Shown: positions 32,820-44,281 of the stretch, piece by piece | Layout of the letters: each line of letters opens with the position of its first letter | Position numbering within the stretch: position 1 is the first letter of the stretch | From: Hypholoma sublateritium FD-334 SS-4 | Taxonomy: Eukaryota > Basidiomycota > Agaricomycetes > Agaricales > Strophariaceae | Assembly (NCBI GenBank): GCA_000827495.1 | Contig: KN817525.1 | Span: 588,644-652,643 of the forward strand | Direction: 5' to 3' | Length of the DNA stretch: 64,000 bases | Notes under the pieces: generated by a model | What the model saw: only the letters and a program-made list of their open reading frames with translations | What the model was told of the DNA's origin: nothing | Databases searched by the model: none | Translations under genes and position numbers: made by a program

Positions 32820-34560
32820 CTAGGATGTTTCTCGAATGAGCGCAACAATGACCGTGACGCTAAAAACGGAAGTGTCAGTTATGCGATAGTTGAGAGATCA
32901 CCGCGGGGAAAAACTCACTCATCCGATTTCTGTGATATCATGAAGAAAGTTGATAGTCAGATGGGCACGGTGAGATGAAGTAATACACTTACCCCACCGC
33001 GGAAATACATGCCTTCCCTTGAAGCCTCACCTATATAGGGACCATGAGATAAGAATAATATATCAAGGAAGGCGGCGCAGAAGGTGCAATCAGTAAATAA
33101 TAACTCACGTTCAAAAGGGCTTACTCTCGTCTTGCTCTTCATACACAAGCGAGCGTACTCCACCATACGATCAGCCATGATTTGTACCTGTTGCTGCTCT
33201 GATGCGCCGGCTCGGGCAACGAGCGAGCAGATTGTCAGCATCTCAGAAGTGAATACATTGTCTGAGAAGCCGTCTGTCTGTGAAATTGTCAATCAAATCG
33301 AGGGTGCTTCAAATGAGCGCCCAAAGCGCACGCACATATGCTACGACGATATCTCCATCGCGTAATTTGACTTTAAATGTGTCCGCTTCGCTGGGCGAGT
33401 CGACACACGCGCGGGCAAATTTGCGTCCCGTGTTCGGCGGTAGCTTGGTCAGCTGCCTACCGCAAGTGTAAAATGATAGTCAACAGTCAAGTAGCTGTAA
33501 AGCGACACGCAAGAGTTTTCAGAGCTGGACTGACTTTGGGCAATTGAAGAAATGGGTCTGTGAAGGTTGCCGATGTATTAGCGCGTTCCCGCGTACGATC
33601 GAAAACCCGCTATCTCCAAGGCTGAGTGGCACTTGTCAGAAGACTGAGGTCTGGGAGATATGTGATGTGGACCAACTTTGCCGATCGCAAAATTCCAGAC
33701 GACGCATTGAGACTGATGATACAAGCAGTACTTGACCCTTGATGGCAAATACAGCAGGGCGGTCAGTTTCACCGATTTTCAATTTCCGAGCCAGTGTGCG
33801 ACGCTGGATGGGACACACCTGCTTGGACATATTTTTCCCTCAAAACCCCACCGTAAGCGAGGTCCAGACACTCGTATGGCGTCATCTCCCAGCCCTCTAT
33901 TTGCTCTCGCTCCTCGTAGTCCATGGTGGGGTCTATTTCAGGCTCACCTGCCCATGCATTTCGCGAATATCGGTGGGCATGGTACATGAGCGCCTGGGAG
34001 AAGAGCGCCGGGTCGACGCCGCTTTCCACCCAGCCTCCCACTCCATCGGCAACACCAAACGAGACCCCCTCCACCACCGAAAAGACGAAACGCGTCAGCA
34101 TGGCAGAGGCGCGCCAGCAGGGCGAATGAGGGGACACCTACTGACTGGTTGCGCATCTAACACCGCATACACAAAAAGAGGGAGGGGCAACGCGTCAGTT
34201 AGTATTCCCATTTCACTCAGGCAAAGAGGTACGCAGAATGTGCGGTCCGTTTGCGCAACGTACCTCTTGCACAAAGAAAAAGTCTTCTCCCGCGTCGACG
34301 CTCTTCACGCTCTTTGGATGCTTCAACATTTTGTCTCTCCACGAGCCAACGAGAGTGTCGCTCGGAAATGGAACCTTGGGAGCTAGGGTGGGGTCTTGCG
34401 GCTTCCCTGCCCAGCTCGCTCCGATGTGGAATGTATATGGCCGCGAGGGTGCTGGCTCGGAATCGGTCACCGCTGTGCTGAGGAAGCGCGAGCGTGGAGT
34501 CCGACGGGCAATCTGCCGCGCTAGCGAGGGCCTGTATAGCGTGAAGGCTGACGGGGACAT
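32820..34560 (-). CDS. PTC7: Mitochondrial PP2C-type protein phosphatase Ptc7
   Basis: This is a metal-dependent Ser/Thr phosphatase; yeast Ptc7 acts in mitochondria and activates Coq7 in ubiquinone synthesis. The N terminus (MSPSAFTLYRPSLARQIARR) is a strong presequence. Then come YTFHIGASWAGKP and SVDAGEDFFFVQE, a 15-nt microexon (MRNQS, 34142-34156), and the PP2C core GVSFGVADGVGGWVESGVDP with its metal-binding Asp. Further exons give GSSTACIISLNASSG, ANLGDSGFSIVRG, DGDIVVAYTDGFSDNVF and GMYFRGGKSDDVTVIVALI, ending RETS. The two final Asp-containing motifs, DG.SDN and DDVT, are intact. The gene converges with DPP III; the stops are about 225 bp apart. Confidence 0.93.
34142..34156 (-). other. 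15-nt microexon of PTC7
   Basis: Flanked on the minus strand by GTTAG and GTAGGT, this exon encodes only M-R-N-Q-S. Joining it gives FFFVQE-MRNQS-GVSFGVADG, the expected continuous Ptc7 sequence. Automated gene finders may skip it, which would keep the frame but delete five residues. Confidence 0.75.
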
Positions 34561-34953
34561 GTCAGTGGTATGCGCGCAGCGAACGGAGGCAGGCCTGAGT
34601 AGGCGGCGCCGGGCGCAGATAGGTCATATTTTACACGTGACACAACTTCGGAACGGGTAAATAATTTGAAAGAAATGTGTATTTGTCCTGCGGAGTATAG
34701 CATGTATCTAACTAAGGAATGGCCTCGCGGCGACACAAAATTGAAACGCCGTGGAATTGGGGTATGAAGAGCGATGTATCCAAAGTATTAACGAAGAGAA
34801 GAGTGTTCCGTGCCCGAAGGCAAACACAAGGGCGTATGCTATTATGATGATAATACAGGCGGTAGGACAAGCGAGTAGTTGTGCGCGTGATAGATGAGGG
34901 CGTAAATTTTATATGCTATGTCACAAATGTGTCGGTAATAGGCGTTAGATTGT
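34561..34953. promoter_or_regulatory. Upstream region of PTC7 / 3' end of FKS gene
   Basis: This 393-bp gap separates two minus-strand genes. It must contain the FKS polyadenylation region and the PTC7 promoter. No coding potential or defined site was recognised. Confidence 0.4.
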
Positions 34954-37900
34954 TTAAATACTCTTGCAAATGGAACAATTCAAAGTGATATGATCCCGGA
35001 AGAGAGCAGCTGGAGANGAGAGTCAGTAAGGGCTTACAGAATATGTCAATCCTTCAAGACTTACGCAACACAATCAACGATGNGAGTAAAGCGACCATGA
35101 ATATATAGACNNTGGTGTACTTGACGACAATCCATCTTCGCTGGCGCTTCTGCTTCGTCGAGAACAGCGGCGGGCGAATTTGCTTAGACGGACGCAGCCA
35201 GACTAGATGCATCATCAGCACGGCACTCTCGCAAAAATGAGCAAACACGTACGCAACATCATCGAATGCACCGTATTGATATAAGGGATCAATATCGGTG
35301 GCGTCAGGATGATCAGCAGGAAGTGACCGAGCAGGAAGTCAGAGCCCCAGAGGGACATCTCAACGATCTTGACAAGGAACTCTCGCGCAGGCTGCGAGAT
35401 GGCTGAGTTACCAAGACCGCGTCCGTACCATTTACCCGTCCACCACGCGCGATTCGTCTCGTCGTGCTTGAACTCACGCGTCAGGAAGACGGCAATGAGG
35501 ATCTTCTGAATAGTCCTCTGGACTGCAATGATGGAGATAACACCCAACACGGCGTGCGAAGCGTCCCAGAGCTCAAGGAACCACTGCGTTAGNGATCGTC
35601 ATTAGTAGGTGTCACAGATAATCGACGGCGGTGACGTACGAAGAGCTCAAAGAATGCAACAAGGCCCACCAAGCTCAAAATATGCGCAAGTGATGCCATA
35701 ACTGACCCGAACTTCGCCCATGACTCCATCATAGGGCCGAGGAACAGCGACAGACAGAAGAGCGTAATGAGGACCGCCGCGTTCCAGACAACCGGGCCAA
35801 CAGCAACAATCGCAATGCGGATGAGCGGGCTGGGCGGAAGGTCACCGTTCGCGTCTGGGAATGACTTGACGAACATGTACGCGACGATGAACAGAGCAGA
35901 CACGCAGATCGGCCAGATGATCTCGCCGACAATGACCGTGCGCCAGGTCGCGCGAGGCACGTCGCCCGACAGCTTCTCTGAGGGATGTCCAAGCTTCTTC
36001 TTCTTGTAACCAGTGATCATCGTCCTGGACAGCCGGCAGTACCCGTACCAACTGCTCGCGGAGGTCTTCGAGTTGCCGCGCGACATCCAGCGAAGGAACT
36101 CGCGGTAATCAATGATGAAGTCGGCATACGAGAACTGATGGGGGTTGAACAGGAAGGGCGCAATACAGAGAGAGAGGACGGAGAGCCAGAAGTAAATGAG
36201 ATGTGGGATCCAGATGGACATAGTGACGTAGAGTAGGATGAGCAGATTGCNCATACCCATGTAGATACTGGGGCCGGCGAAGCGCGAGTAGAGGATGCTA
36301 AAAGACAGACAAGTGGTTGCAAAGCCACGTCCCGTGGCGATGTATCGAGCGCCACCAAAGGACAAATTACTCAGGATAGAGTTAGAATATATCTGAGTGG
36401 AGAAGACCTCGAAAATCGGGGAGAGGGAAAGGAAATGTTTCCCCAGACGAAGAAGAGCCTTTCCTGTTCCTCTTTCAACGAGTTCTGAAAATGATTTAGC
36501 ATGCCAACCATAGGTGGAGACACAAGTATAAAATACCTTGCAAGAAAAGAGGCAGAAACGCGATGAAGAATACCAAGAAGATAGAGACAATGCATCGCCT
36601 AATCCAGTCGAAGACGGGGATGAGGTTGTAACAGCCGGACTGGCCGCTAATGACTGTACCCTGACTGTTCACTTTACAAATAGCCAGCTGTTTGTTGAGT
36701 GTACCGATGTAGAGCACTGCATGCAGCACCAATCAGTGTCGTGTTATATAAAGATGCAGAGATAAATACGCACTGGTGACCATGAAGACCTGAATTGAAT
36801 AAATGACCAAAATGTTGTTGATGTGGAACCCTGGATGTCCGTAATAAAATGTCAAGAAACGGTCGATAGGCAGCTGCGTTCCGAGATAATAGTACTCGCG
36901 ACTGAGCATCTGCTCCCCCATACCCGTGCCGATCTTCGTCTGGAAATTGAGAATGGTGCCGAAGCCCAGATCACGACCCTTTCCACACTGGTAGTACTCG
37001 CTGTGCTTGATGCGGCCACCACGCCCGAAGGCATTCATACCGGCGAAAATATCCTCGTTGAGATGCAGGCCTTTCTGTGCCTTGGAGACGCCTCCCCGGG
37101 TGTTCATAAAGGTAGCGTTGAGGAAATCGGGATGCCCGTAGTGCAACTTTCCACCAATCCAAGCGAGGGCACGCGCGGTGAGCGTACCGAACGTCTGTTC
37201 CTTGCCGGCGGCGATATCACCCAAGACACCGATGTTCTCCGAAAAGATGTACTCCCTCGTACCGACAATAGCAACGGGCGACTTCGTGAACTCCTTGTGG
37301 CCCCACTGGGCATAGGGACTCTGGCTCGATACTTGCAGCTGCTCGAATTCGCCCAGGACATTCCGGATCTTGAGGCACTCTTCGAGATAGTTGTCCTGAT
37401 TGGCATCGATGAGCTGCAGATATTCGCCGCGGTAGAAGACCATTGCGTGATTCTGATTGTCGCTCTTTCCATCGCCAAGAATAGGATTGCCGGGCAGCTC
37501 AACGCGGAATTTGGGTTTGCGCTTGCCCTTCTCGTCAATCTCCGAGTGGCCGTCTATCAACGCAGAGAAGATCCGTGCCTCACCGCCCTTGCTTGCGCTG
37601 GGCTCTTCGTCGAGATACGCAATCTGCAGGTCAGGGTACGCGCGCAAAAGGAATTCAGCGTTCTCTTGCTCCTCCTTATTGAACTTGGCGAAGCGCTGCA
37701 TTGAGATGGTGACCTTAAACTTGCGGCGCGCCATGCGCTCTAGCTCGCGCTCGAGACGCTCAGTGTTACCACCAAAGTTGTGTACGATGTCCGGGTTCTC
37801 GACGCGGTAGAGAAGCTTGATGGCCTTGGAATAGTTCATCATACCAGAAACGGTACGATAGAGCGTTTGCGCCCGAAGCGAGGCCCAGATACGCGTACGG

Positions 37901-40550
37901 AGGGTGTATTCAGGCGACGATGTCTTGAAACCAATGCAGTAAAAGGGAAGGTCATCCGTTTTCTTCGAAGCCTTTTCGCTGTGCGATGTCGTAGTGCCAT
38001 CTCCGTCGGTTTCCTCGGCGAGAATCTTTGTGTCCTTGACGAAGTTGTCCCATTCCACGGGATGCAGCTGCTTGAGATATTCCAGAAGCGTGACACGGGT
38101 ATTCTGGTCCTCCTCGCGAATGATCTCACGCAGGGACAACAAAATCTTCTCCGAATAATGGGGCACGAGAACAGTGAAAGTGGGCATGGCATCGACCGGG
38201 AGAGGCTCAGGAAGGGCAGTGGTTAACGACGAAGCAAAGAACGAGATACGACGTTCGGCTTCACCTCCAGGGGGGAAGAAGTTGCCCTTAACTGCTGCGC
38301 TATCCTGGTTGGTAAAGAACGGTGGCGCGCGAAGTGTCCGGCGTCCATCTGGGCCATCGACCTGGTGATATAGTAGCCGTTGCACATGATCAATCGAAAG
38401 CAAATGCTCGCGGTACATGGAGATGATGACGGCGTTCCAAATTTGCGAGACGAGGACCTTTGGCTTGTATTTCACCTCCATCTCGGACGTTGCGAGGATC
38501 TTCGCATATATACGTTTCGGCAGACGGGTGTAAATGTCCTTCCAAGGCGTCCAAATTGAGAGGCCTAGAGAGAACGACCGCCCAATGCTGAACACGACAA
38601 TCCAAATGATGTACCAGAGGTAGGTGTCAAGGAAGAAGAGCACCAGGTCCATGACATACATGATCGCAAGGGTGAAAGGAACTTGGTTCGTGCATAGCGC
38701 GTTGCCGAAGAATCGATCATTGCAACCCTGTACCTTCGTCCGCGCCATGACGGCAATTGGACTTGAGAAAGAGGACGTCAAGAAGAAATACGACTCGATG
38801 AATTTACAGCCAAAGATGAGCACCCAAAGCCCGATTGAGGCAATACGTGAATTGTTCGTCAGGGCAGGATACGACGCGGTAAATGTCTGCGATGCCATGT
38901 ACTTGCGTGATTTGCCGGCAACACGATCACCGAACATCCGCCCAGAGGGAATGATGCCGAAGGCAATTGTGACAACTACTGAGACACAAAATTGTGCAAT
39001 GCCAATGATGAGTGGCACTTGTGTCTGAGCCGGCAGATCGTCGACCATGGCGATATAAAAAGTCGGGCCGGCGGTAATAGCAAGGATCACAAACAGGAAG
39101 ATAAGGCGAGTAGTCAGATGAGAGGCATTGTTCCAGGTGGTAGGGATGTACGAAAATTCAGCAATAGTGGCGGCGATCATGATGGCAGTGGAGACAGCGC
39201 CGCCCAGGGCAACGGCAGACCAGGTCATTTGGGGCGACGGTGAACTTTTGAGCTTAGGAGCGTAGACCTTGGGCGAGTTGAAGGACGTATAGAAGTAATA
39301 TACTGCAATGTGGAGAATCCAAATTCTGTTGAAGTTGACGAGGAGATGGGCAATGGAGCGCTTTTCAAAATACGTCTTGAAGAAGACGCGGTTCCACTCG
39401 ACTTGGCTGAGTTTCATGAATCGCTGCGCAGGAGGAATATCGACCAGGCGCTGGCCTCCCTTGAGAACAATTTTTGCAAGGCCTTCGGGGTACCAGAATA
39501 GCTGATTGATGTCGTCGTAACCAATGATTTGCGCATGGTCCTTTTCCTTGCGAACAAATTTCCCATCTACGACTTCATAGCCCTGGTCGCGCATAAAGTT
39601 GTACAAGGGCTTGATGACGGTCTGGAGGTAAAGGCCTTCAGGAACCGGCTCGACCATGTTCTGACATTCTGGACTGCGGTAGTAGTCGTCCGCACACTTG
39701 AAGATGAAGCAGAGTGTCTCTGGTACAAAGCGAACGTTTCCGGCTTCGCCCCAGCANAGCAGATATAATGCAATCTGCCTGAGACGGTCNTACTGGCTCA
39801 TGTTGTTCATGGCGTTGCGCCAGCGATTGATAGCAGTATCGAGGGACTTGGTCTTTGNAGCGCCCTTAACAGTCTTGAGACGCTGAAGGCCAGCGTTCTG
39901 GGAGTGGCCGACGGCATCGTCGAGGTTGAGTTGGGCAGCGAAGTACCATTTACGGTAGTTGGCATGTTGTCCCCCTATATAGTCTGCATGCAGAGTGAGC
40001 AGCGCTTGGTTAGGAGACATGCGAGAGGCACGAGAGTCGAGGAGGTGCATGGTGAAGTCGAACTAGAAGATGGTCAGTGCATGTTGATGACAAAGTGGGC
40101 GAAACCTACCATGTTGCGCATGGAATCATTCTGGAAACCAAACTTCTGCGCAAGGTCGAGGAAGATATCCTCGATCTCCTCTGTGGACATGGGTATTTGG
40201 CGATCTGCGGACCATGCGGGATAGTGCTCGGAGGATGTGAGGGCGGGGTCTGCAAAGGGGGAAATGCTGGGGATGCTCGAGTGAGAGTCTACAGAGCCTT
40301 CATAGCGACGGTTGAAAATCTCGGAACCAGCATCGCCTGGAGACGTCAGAAGCCAGTATGAGAAAGAGGGACGGGAATACCCACCTGTATTCTGGTCGTA
40401 GAACCCAGGAGCGCCTGCGAGCCTGGTTGTGCTCGAGTTCATGTCATAGTGGTCGCCCGCTTCTGAGTACTCATCGTCACGACGTGGGTTGTTTGGAAAG
40501 GGGTAGTTCTGGCGTGGGTCCTGCGGGGTAGGGAATGCTACCGGGGGCAT
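34954..40550 (-). CDS. FKS1: 1,3-beta-glucan synthase catalytic subunit (GT48, FKS)
   Basis: This integral plasma-membrane enzyme polymerises UDP-glucose into the main cell-wall glucan. The ATG at 40548-40550 opens a Pro/Asp/Tyr-rich cytosolic N terminus ([18 protein letters not shown]). Then come [50 protein letters not shown], the large catalytic loop ([75 protein letters not shown]) and multiple C-terminal transmembrane helices, ending [12 protein letters not shown]. One exon runs over 3 kb (about 36733-40050). The echinocandin hot-spot equivalents are FLTSSFSSP (38758-38784) and DWIRRCIVS (36583-36609). Eight of the nine unresolved bases groups in the window fall here; none creates a break. 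Length fits the family (about 1,780 residues). Confidence 0.96.
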
Positions 40551-40666
40551 GGGGACGACGAAAGGAGCGGAGAAAGGAATGTGTGGTGGTCGTCAATACC
40601 TGGTTGGTGTGGGTGGAACGGAAAGAAAGAGGCGTGGGAACGCAACCACCTTGATCCAGCTTGTAT
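40551..40666. promoter_or_regulatory. Short divergent promoter, FKS / LRR-like gene
   Basis: Only 116 bp separate the FKS ATG (minus) from the ATG of the next gene (plus). Unless one gene has an upstream noncoding exon, their core promoters must overlap, so shared control is possible. No TATA or other clear element was found. Confidence 0.5.
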
Positions 40667-43319
40667 ATGCCCCCCTCCCTCGTCGCCCTGTGTCTCCGCA
40701 TCCTCGCCCGCTATCCCGACCAGATCCACGCCCTCGCCGTCCGCCTCCGCCTCCGCCCGTCCGCCGCCGCCGCCCTCCTCGACGACCTCGTCCCCGACCC
40801 CGCCGCCCCCGACCCCCTCCTCTGGGCCGTCCTCACCCAGCTCTATGCCCCGCTCCCCGCGTTCCTCGCTGCCTGCGCACTGCCCCTCTACCACACCCAT
40901 CTTCCCCTGCTGCAGTCCATCCCGCCCACCAAGCTCTTCTCCCTCGTCACCCTCCTCGACCTCTCCGCAACCCAACATCTCACCGACCAGACAATACACC
41001 AGCTCAAGTTCTTGCACTTGCTCACTGCCCTCGATGCCTCGTCCAATCCCATCTCGTCCTATGGCATAAAATCACTCGCCGCGACGATGCAGCTCAACGA
41101 CGGCGACGACGACAGCCCGCGCCGCTATCGCGGGCCCTACGAACTCCGCATACTGGCGCTTAAAAATTGCAAAGCCGTAGACAACACTGTATACCCCGAA
41201 CTAGATAAATTCCCCCTCTTGTCTGTCGTTGATCTACGCGGTACTGGGTGCACCCGCTACGTCGCGACCAAGTTCAAGCCGAGCACGGTCGATGAACTTT
41301 ACGCCCCTTATCCCCTTCGTATCTCTCTCGCTGCTCTTCAAGACATGCAGCCCGACCTTGCAGCGTCTAAAAAGCCGTATATCATCACCATTGATAACCT
41401 GCACCCCCCTGAGACAAGGTCCACCGAGCGGGGACGCGTTGGACAACAGGACAGTTTCGTTGTTATCCCCTCCAACACTGCAAACAATATCAAAGTCGGT
41501 AACACGCATGTTGTTGAACTTCAGCGAGAGGCAAGGGAAGAAGAAATCAAGCATGAAAGGAACAAGGCAGCCTGGTACGAACGCCAGGAGCGAATTGAAG
41601 AGAACGAACTTCTTGAAGAGCCACCACCAAGGCTCCAAAACATCTTACGCGTAAGTGGCCCACGCGTATTTCGTCGCAATTCTTTCTCATATCTCCTATT
41701 CGCAGACTCCAAACAACTTCAACGCCGCAACTTCAACGCCTCTGCTCGACGCGTCGACGCGTCTGCCGTTAAACCCGCGTAGTACGCTTAACTCCGTCCA
41801 TCAGACGATCACTGCTGACATATTGCTGATATCAGCTGTAACCCCAGTGGCACACATCCCAACCGCCATTTTATCAGGTTCATCACTTGATCGTTCGCAC
41901 CTGCCGCAACCACATCAGAGCGTCCTGGGTAGAACACTTCCACCGCGATCGAATCATTCATCTGTTCCTGCGCAACGCCCGACAGCTGCCGCGGTACCTG
42001 CGCCTGTGCGCGCTAGCGTGAGCGCCCCGCAAAGTTCGACGCCGCCAAATAGCGCTGCTCTGCGCGGCGGCGCGCCCGCACTCGGCGAGTTTGCACGGAC
42101 GCCTAGCTCGATGGAGCCGCCCCGCATGACTAATGTAGCGGTTGATCGTCCAGGAGCTAGCGTGGCATCGAGCGTGTTCTACGCGCGGCCACGGCTCACC
42201 GCCCCCACATCAACCCGCCTGAATGCATCACGTAAACCCGGCGCATCTGATCGTCAGTCAGCACACTCCACGCGCGAAGCGCCGCAGACGTATCTCAAGC
42301 TCCTGCGGCCGCCCCCGGCGTACGCGGCGCTTGGTCTGGAGCTCGACCGCCAGGAGAAGGCGAAGCGGCAGCGCGAGGCCGAGCGGGAGGACCCCGCGCT
42401 CCGGGGCGGAACAAGCGCGCTGAGTGGTGTGGCCGCGGTCGATATTGACGGCGTGAAGGCGCGGCGCGTGCGGGAGGCGATAGAGGCTGCGCTGGCCGAG
42501 CGCATGACGAACGCGCCGGGACACGCTAAGGGCCAGCCGGCGTTTATCCTTGATGGGGACGCAACGCAGAGAAAGACGCCGGTATTTTCGTTTCCCGCAT
42601 CGCCGGCGACTTCGAGTCTGGCTGCAAATTCTGGCGGGAAGATGCGCTCGATGTCAGCGGCGCTGGCGACGCACTCTGCGTCGTTTACACCTTCGACTAG
42701 CCAGACGCAGGTGGAGTCTGCCCCAGTGGCACGGTCGCGTAATCCATTCCGTAAGCGCGTCGTTTCATACCCAGACATGCCGGAATTCGGGGATACAAGG
42801 ACGAATACTGTTGCCCCTTCGGTTGTAACACCTCTCAAGACAATAAAGGCCCCGTCCAACGCTATTGTGGCTGCCAAAGCTGCCGCCAAATCCAATGCGG
42901 CACCTTCCGTGCCCCTCAAGCGGGAACCGAGCATGGAGAAAGCTAGAGTATCCACTTCGAAACCTAATGTCAGCGCCAAGGACATATGTCCGCCGGCGAA
43001 CGCAAACACAAAGCCGAAGCCTCTCATTCCGATTTCAGCAGTGAAAGTGCCCATTTTGCCCGAGGATGTTCGGCAAGAGGCGCTGAGGCGAGATGCTCAG
43101 GAACTGGTCAGCATGCCAAGGAAGAGATCTGGCTCCGAGGACGACAGAGAGGATAACGACGAGGACGATAGCGTTGATAGGCAACCACCGTTGAAGAAGA
43201 GGACAATTGTGAATGGCCGGGGGTCGACTTCGTCCGTCGCCTCGTCGAAGGGGAAAGCCAAGGGAAAGGAGGAGAAAACAAAAGTGTTTGATTGGAAGGG
43301 ATGGGGGAAGAAGGATTGA
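40667..43319 (+). CDS. LRR-like protein with long disordered basic C-terminal region
   Basis: Exons 40667-41650 and 41706-43319 give 865 residues. The first 300 contain leucine-rich-repeat-like blocks: KLFSLVTLLDLSATQHLTDQ, LKFLHLLTALDASSNPISSY, LRILALKNCKAVDNTVYPEL and FPLLSVVDLRGTGCTRYVAT. A charged helical stretch follows (ELQREAREEEIKHERNKAAW, ERQERIEENELLEE). The remainder is Pro/Ser/Ala-rich and disordered, with PQTYLKLLRPPPAYAALGLE and a short NPFRKRVVSYPDMPEF, ending in an acidic run (DREDNDEDDSVD), a basic LKKR, and VFDWKGWGKKD. Nuclear localisation is inferred. The start at ATG 40667 is the first in frame. I do not know a named ortholog. Confidence 0.8.
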
Positions 43320-43546
43320 TTAATGTTTTCGAATTGCTATTGCTGATACTTATATCTACGAAATAATCTTGGTTGTAAATATATGCGTAATGTACTTTAC
43401 AGAATAATGCATCTTGTACTTTTTTGCGACTGAGCAAAGTAACGCCGGTCCGCAGATCCCGCCACCCGTGGATTTCCGTTGCGCCAATAACAAAATGTCA
43501 ATTTGAATTTTGAACCTATTCCTGATCAATCGTCTCGCCGCCCACA

Positions 43547-44181
43547 ATGGCTGTTCCCCGCTCCTTATTGCACAATCTCAAAGGACTCCCCGTAAGGCGT
43601 ACATGTATCCCTCCAGCGGCATGCGCGACGCGCGCATTCCATGCGTCGCCGGCCCCGCACGACATGGTCGCCCCACCCGACCCCGTTTCGCACATGCGGC
43701 CCATCATCTATGACGACCCTCCGACAGAGGTCCCTGAAGGCACGTACGTACGGCATCCGTACTCGCTGTCCGAGTTCCAGTTCCAGGAGGGGAGCACGGG
43801 CGCGCTTTCACTGGGCGACAACGAACTGCAGTTCAAGATTTCGCGCCAGCAGCTCGACACGCTGCACCAGAACTTCTGGTTCGACGTCAGTATTACTCAA
43901 CCTTGGTGCCTATTCTGTAACTGATTTATGTACAGAGTAATACACGGTTTTACGCTGCCAAGGAGAGTGTCTTAGGCAGCCTTCCTGAGACGGCCACGGC
44001 ACTGGACAAGGAAGAGGCGCTGTCGGAATTCTACAAGCAATGGGTCATGCAGGAAAAAGAGTGCACAGATGCCTATACTGCAGAATGGCGCACCCGAAAC
44101 GCTCAGATCATCGCGCTCTCTGCACGGGTCGAATTCGCAAAACTGAAATCGCGTTTATTTCCTTCACCCGCAAGTTCATAA
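43547..44181 (+). CDS. COA8: COA8 (APOPT1)-family mitochondrial cytochrome oxidase assembly factor
   Basis: Exons 43547-43885 and 43936-44181 give 194 residues. The N terminus (MAVPRSLLHNLKGLPVRRTC) is a mitochondrial presequence ending near ATRAFHASPAPHD. The family block starts APPDPVSHMRPIIYDDPP, matching the xxPPDxxSxLRPV of animal COA8. Then come LDTLHQNFWFDSNTRFYAAK, the EALSEFYKQWVMQEK block, and YTAEWRTRNAQIIALSARVE near the end. Animal COA8 protects complex IV assembly factors from oxidative stress; the fungal role is inferred. The gene is complete and its stop converges with that of Nup133, 100 bp away. Confidence 0.88.
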
Positions 44182-44281
44182 TTGCCTCTTGCGGAAGGAC
44201 TACCTCAACGAGACATCCGATCCCGCGGCCAACAATAATAACAACAAAAAAGCATTGGACTACTCCACACAACGGCTAGCA

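Noticed and set aside
36823..37704. 293-codon plus-strand frame inside FKS
   Set aside because: Antisense of the conserved catalytic region of the glucan synthase; no family resemblance of its own.
42254..43054. 266-codon minus-strand frame opposite the LRR-like gene
   Set aside because: Mirror of a Ser/Ala/Pro-rich coding exon; the plus frame has supporting splice structure and the minus frame does not.
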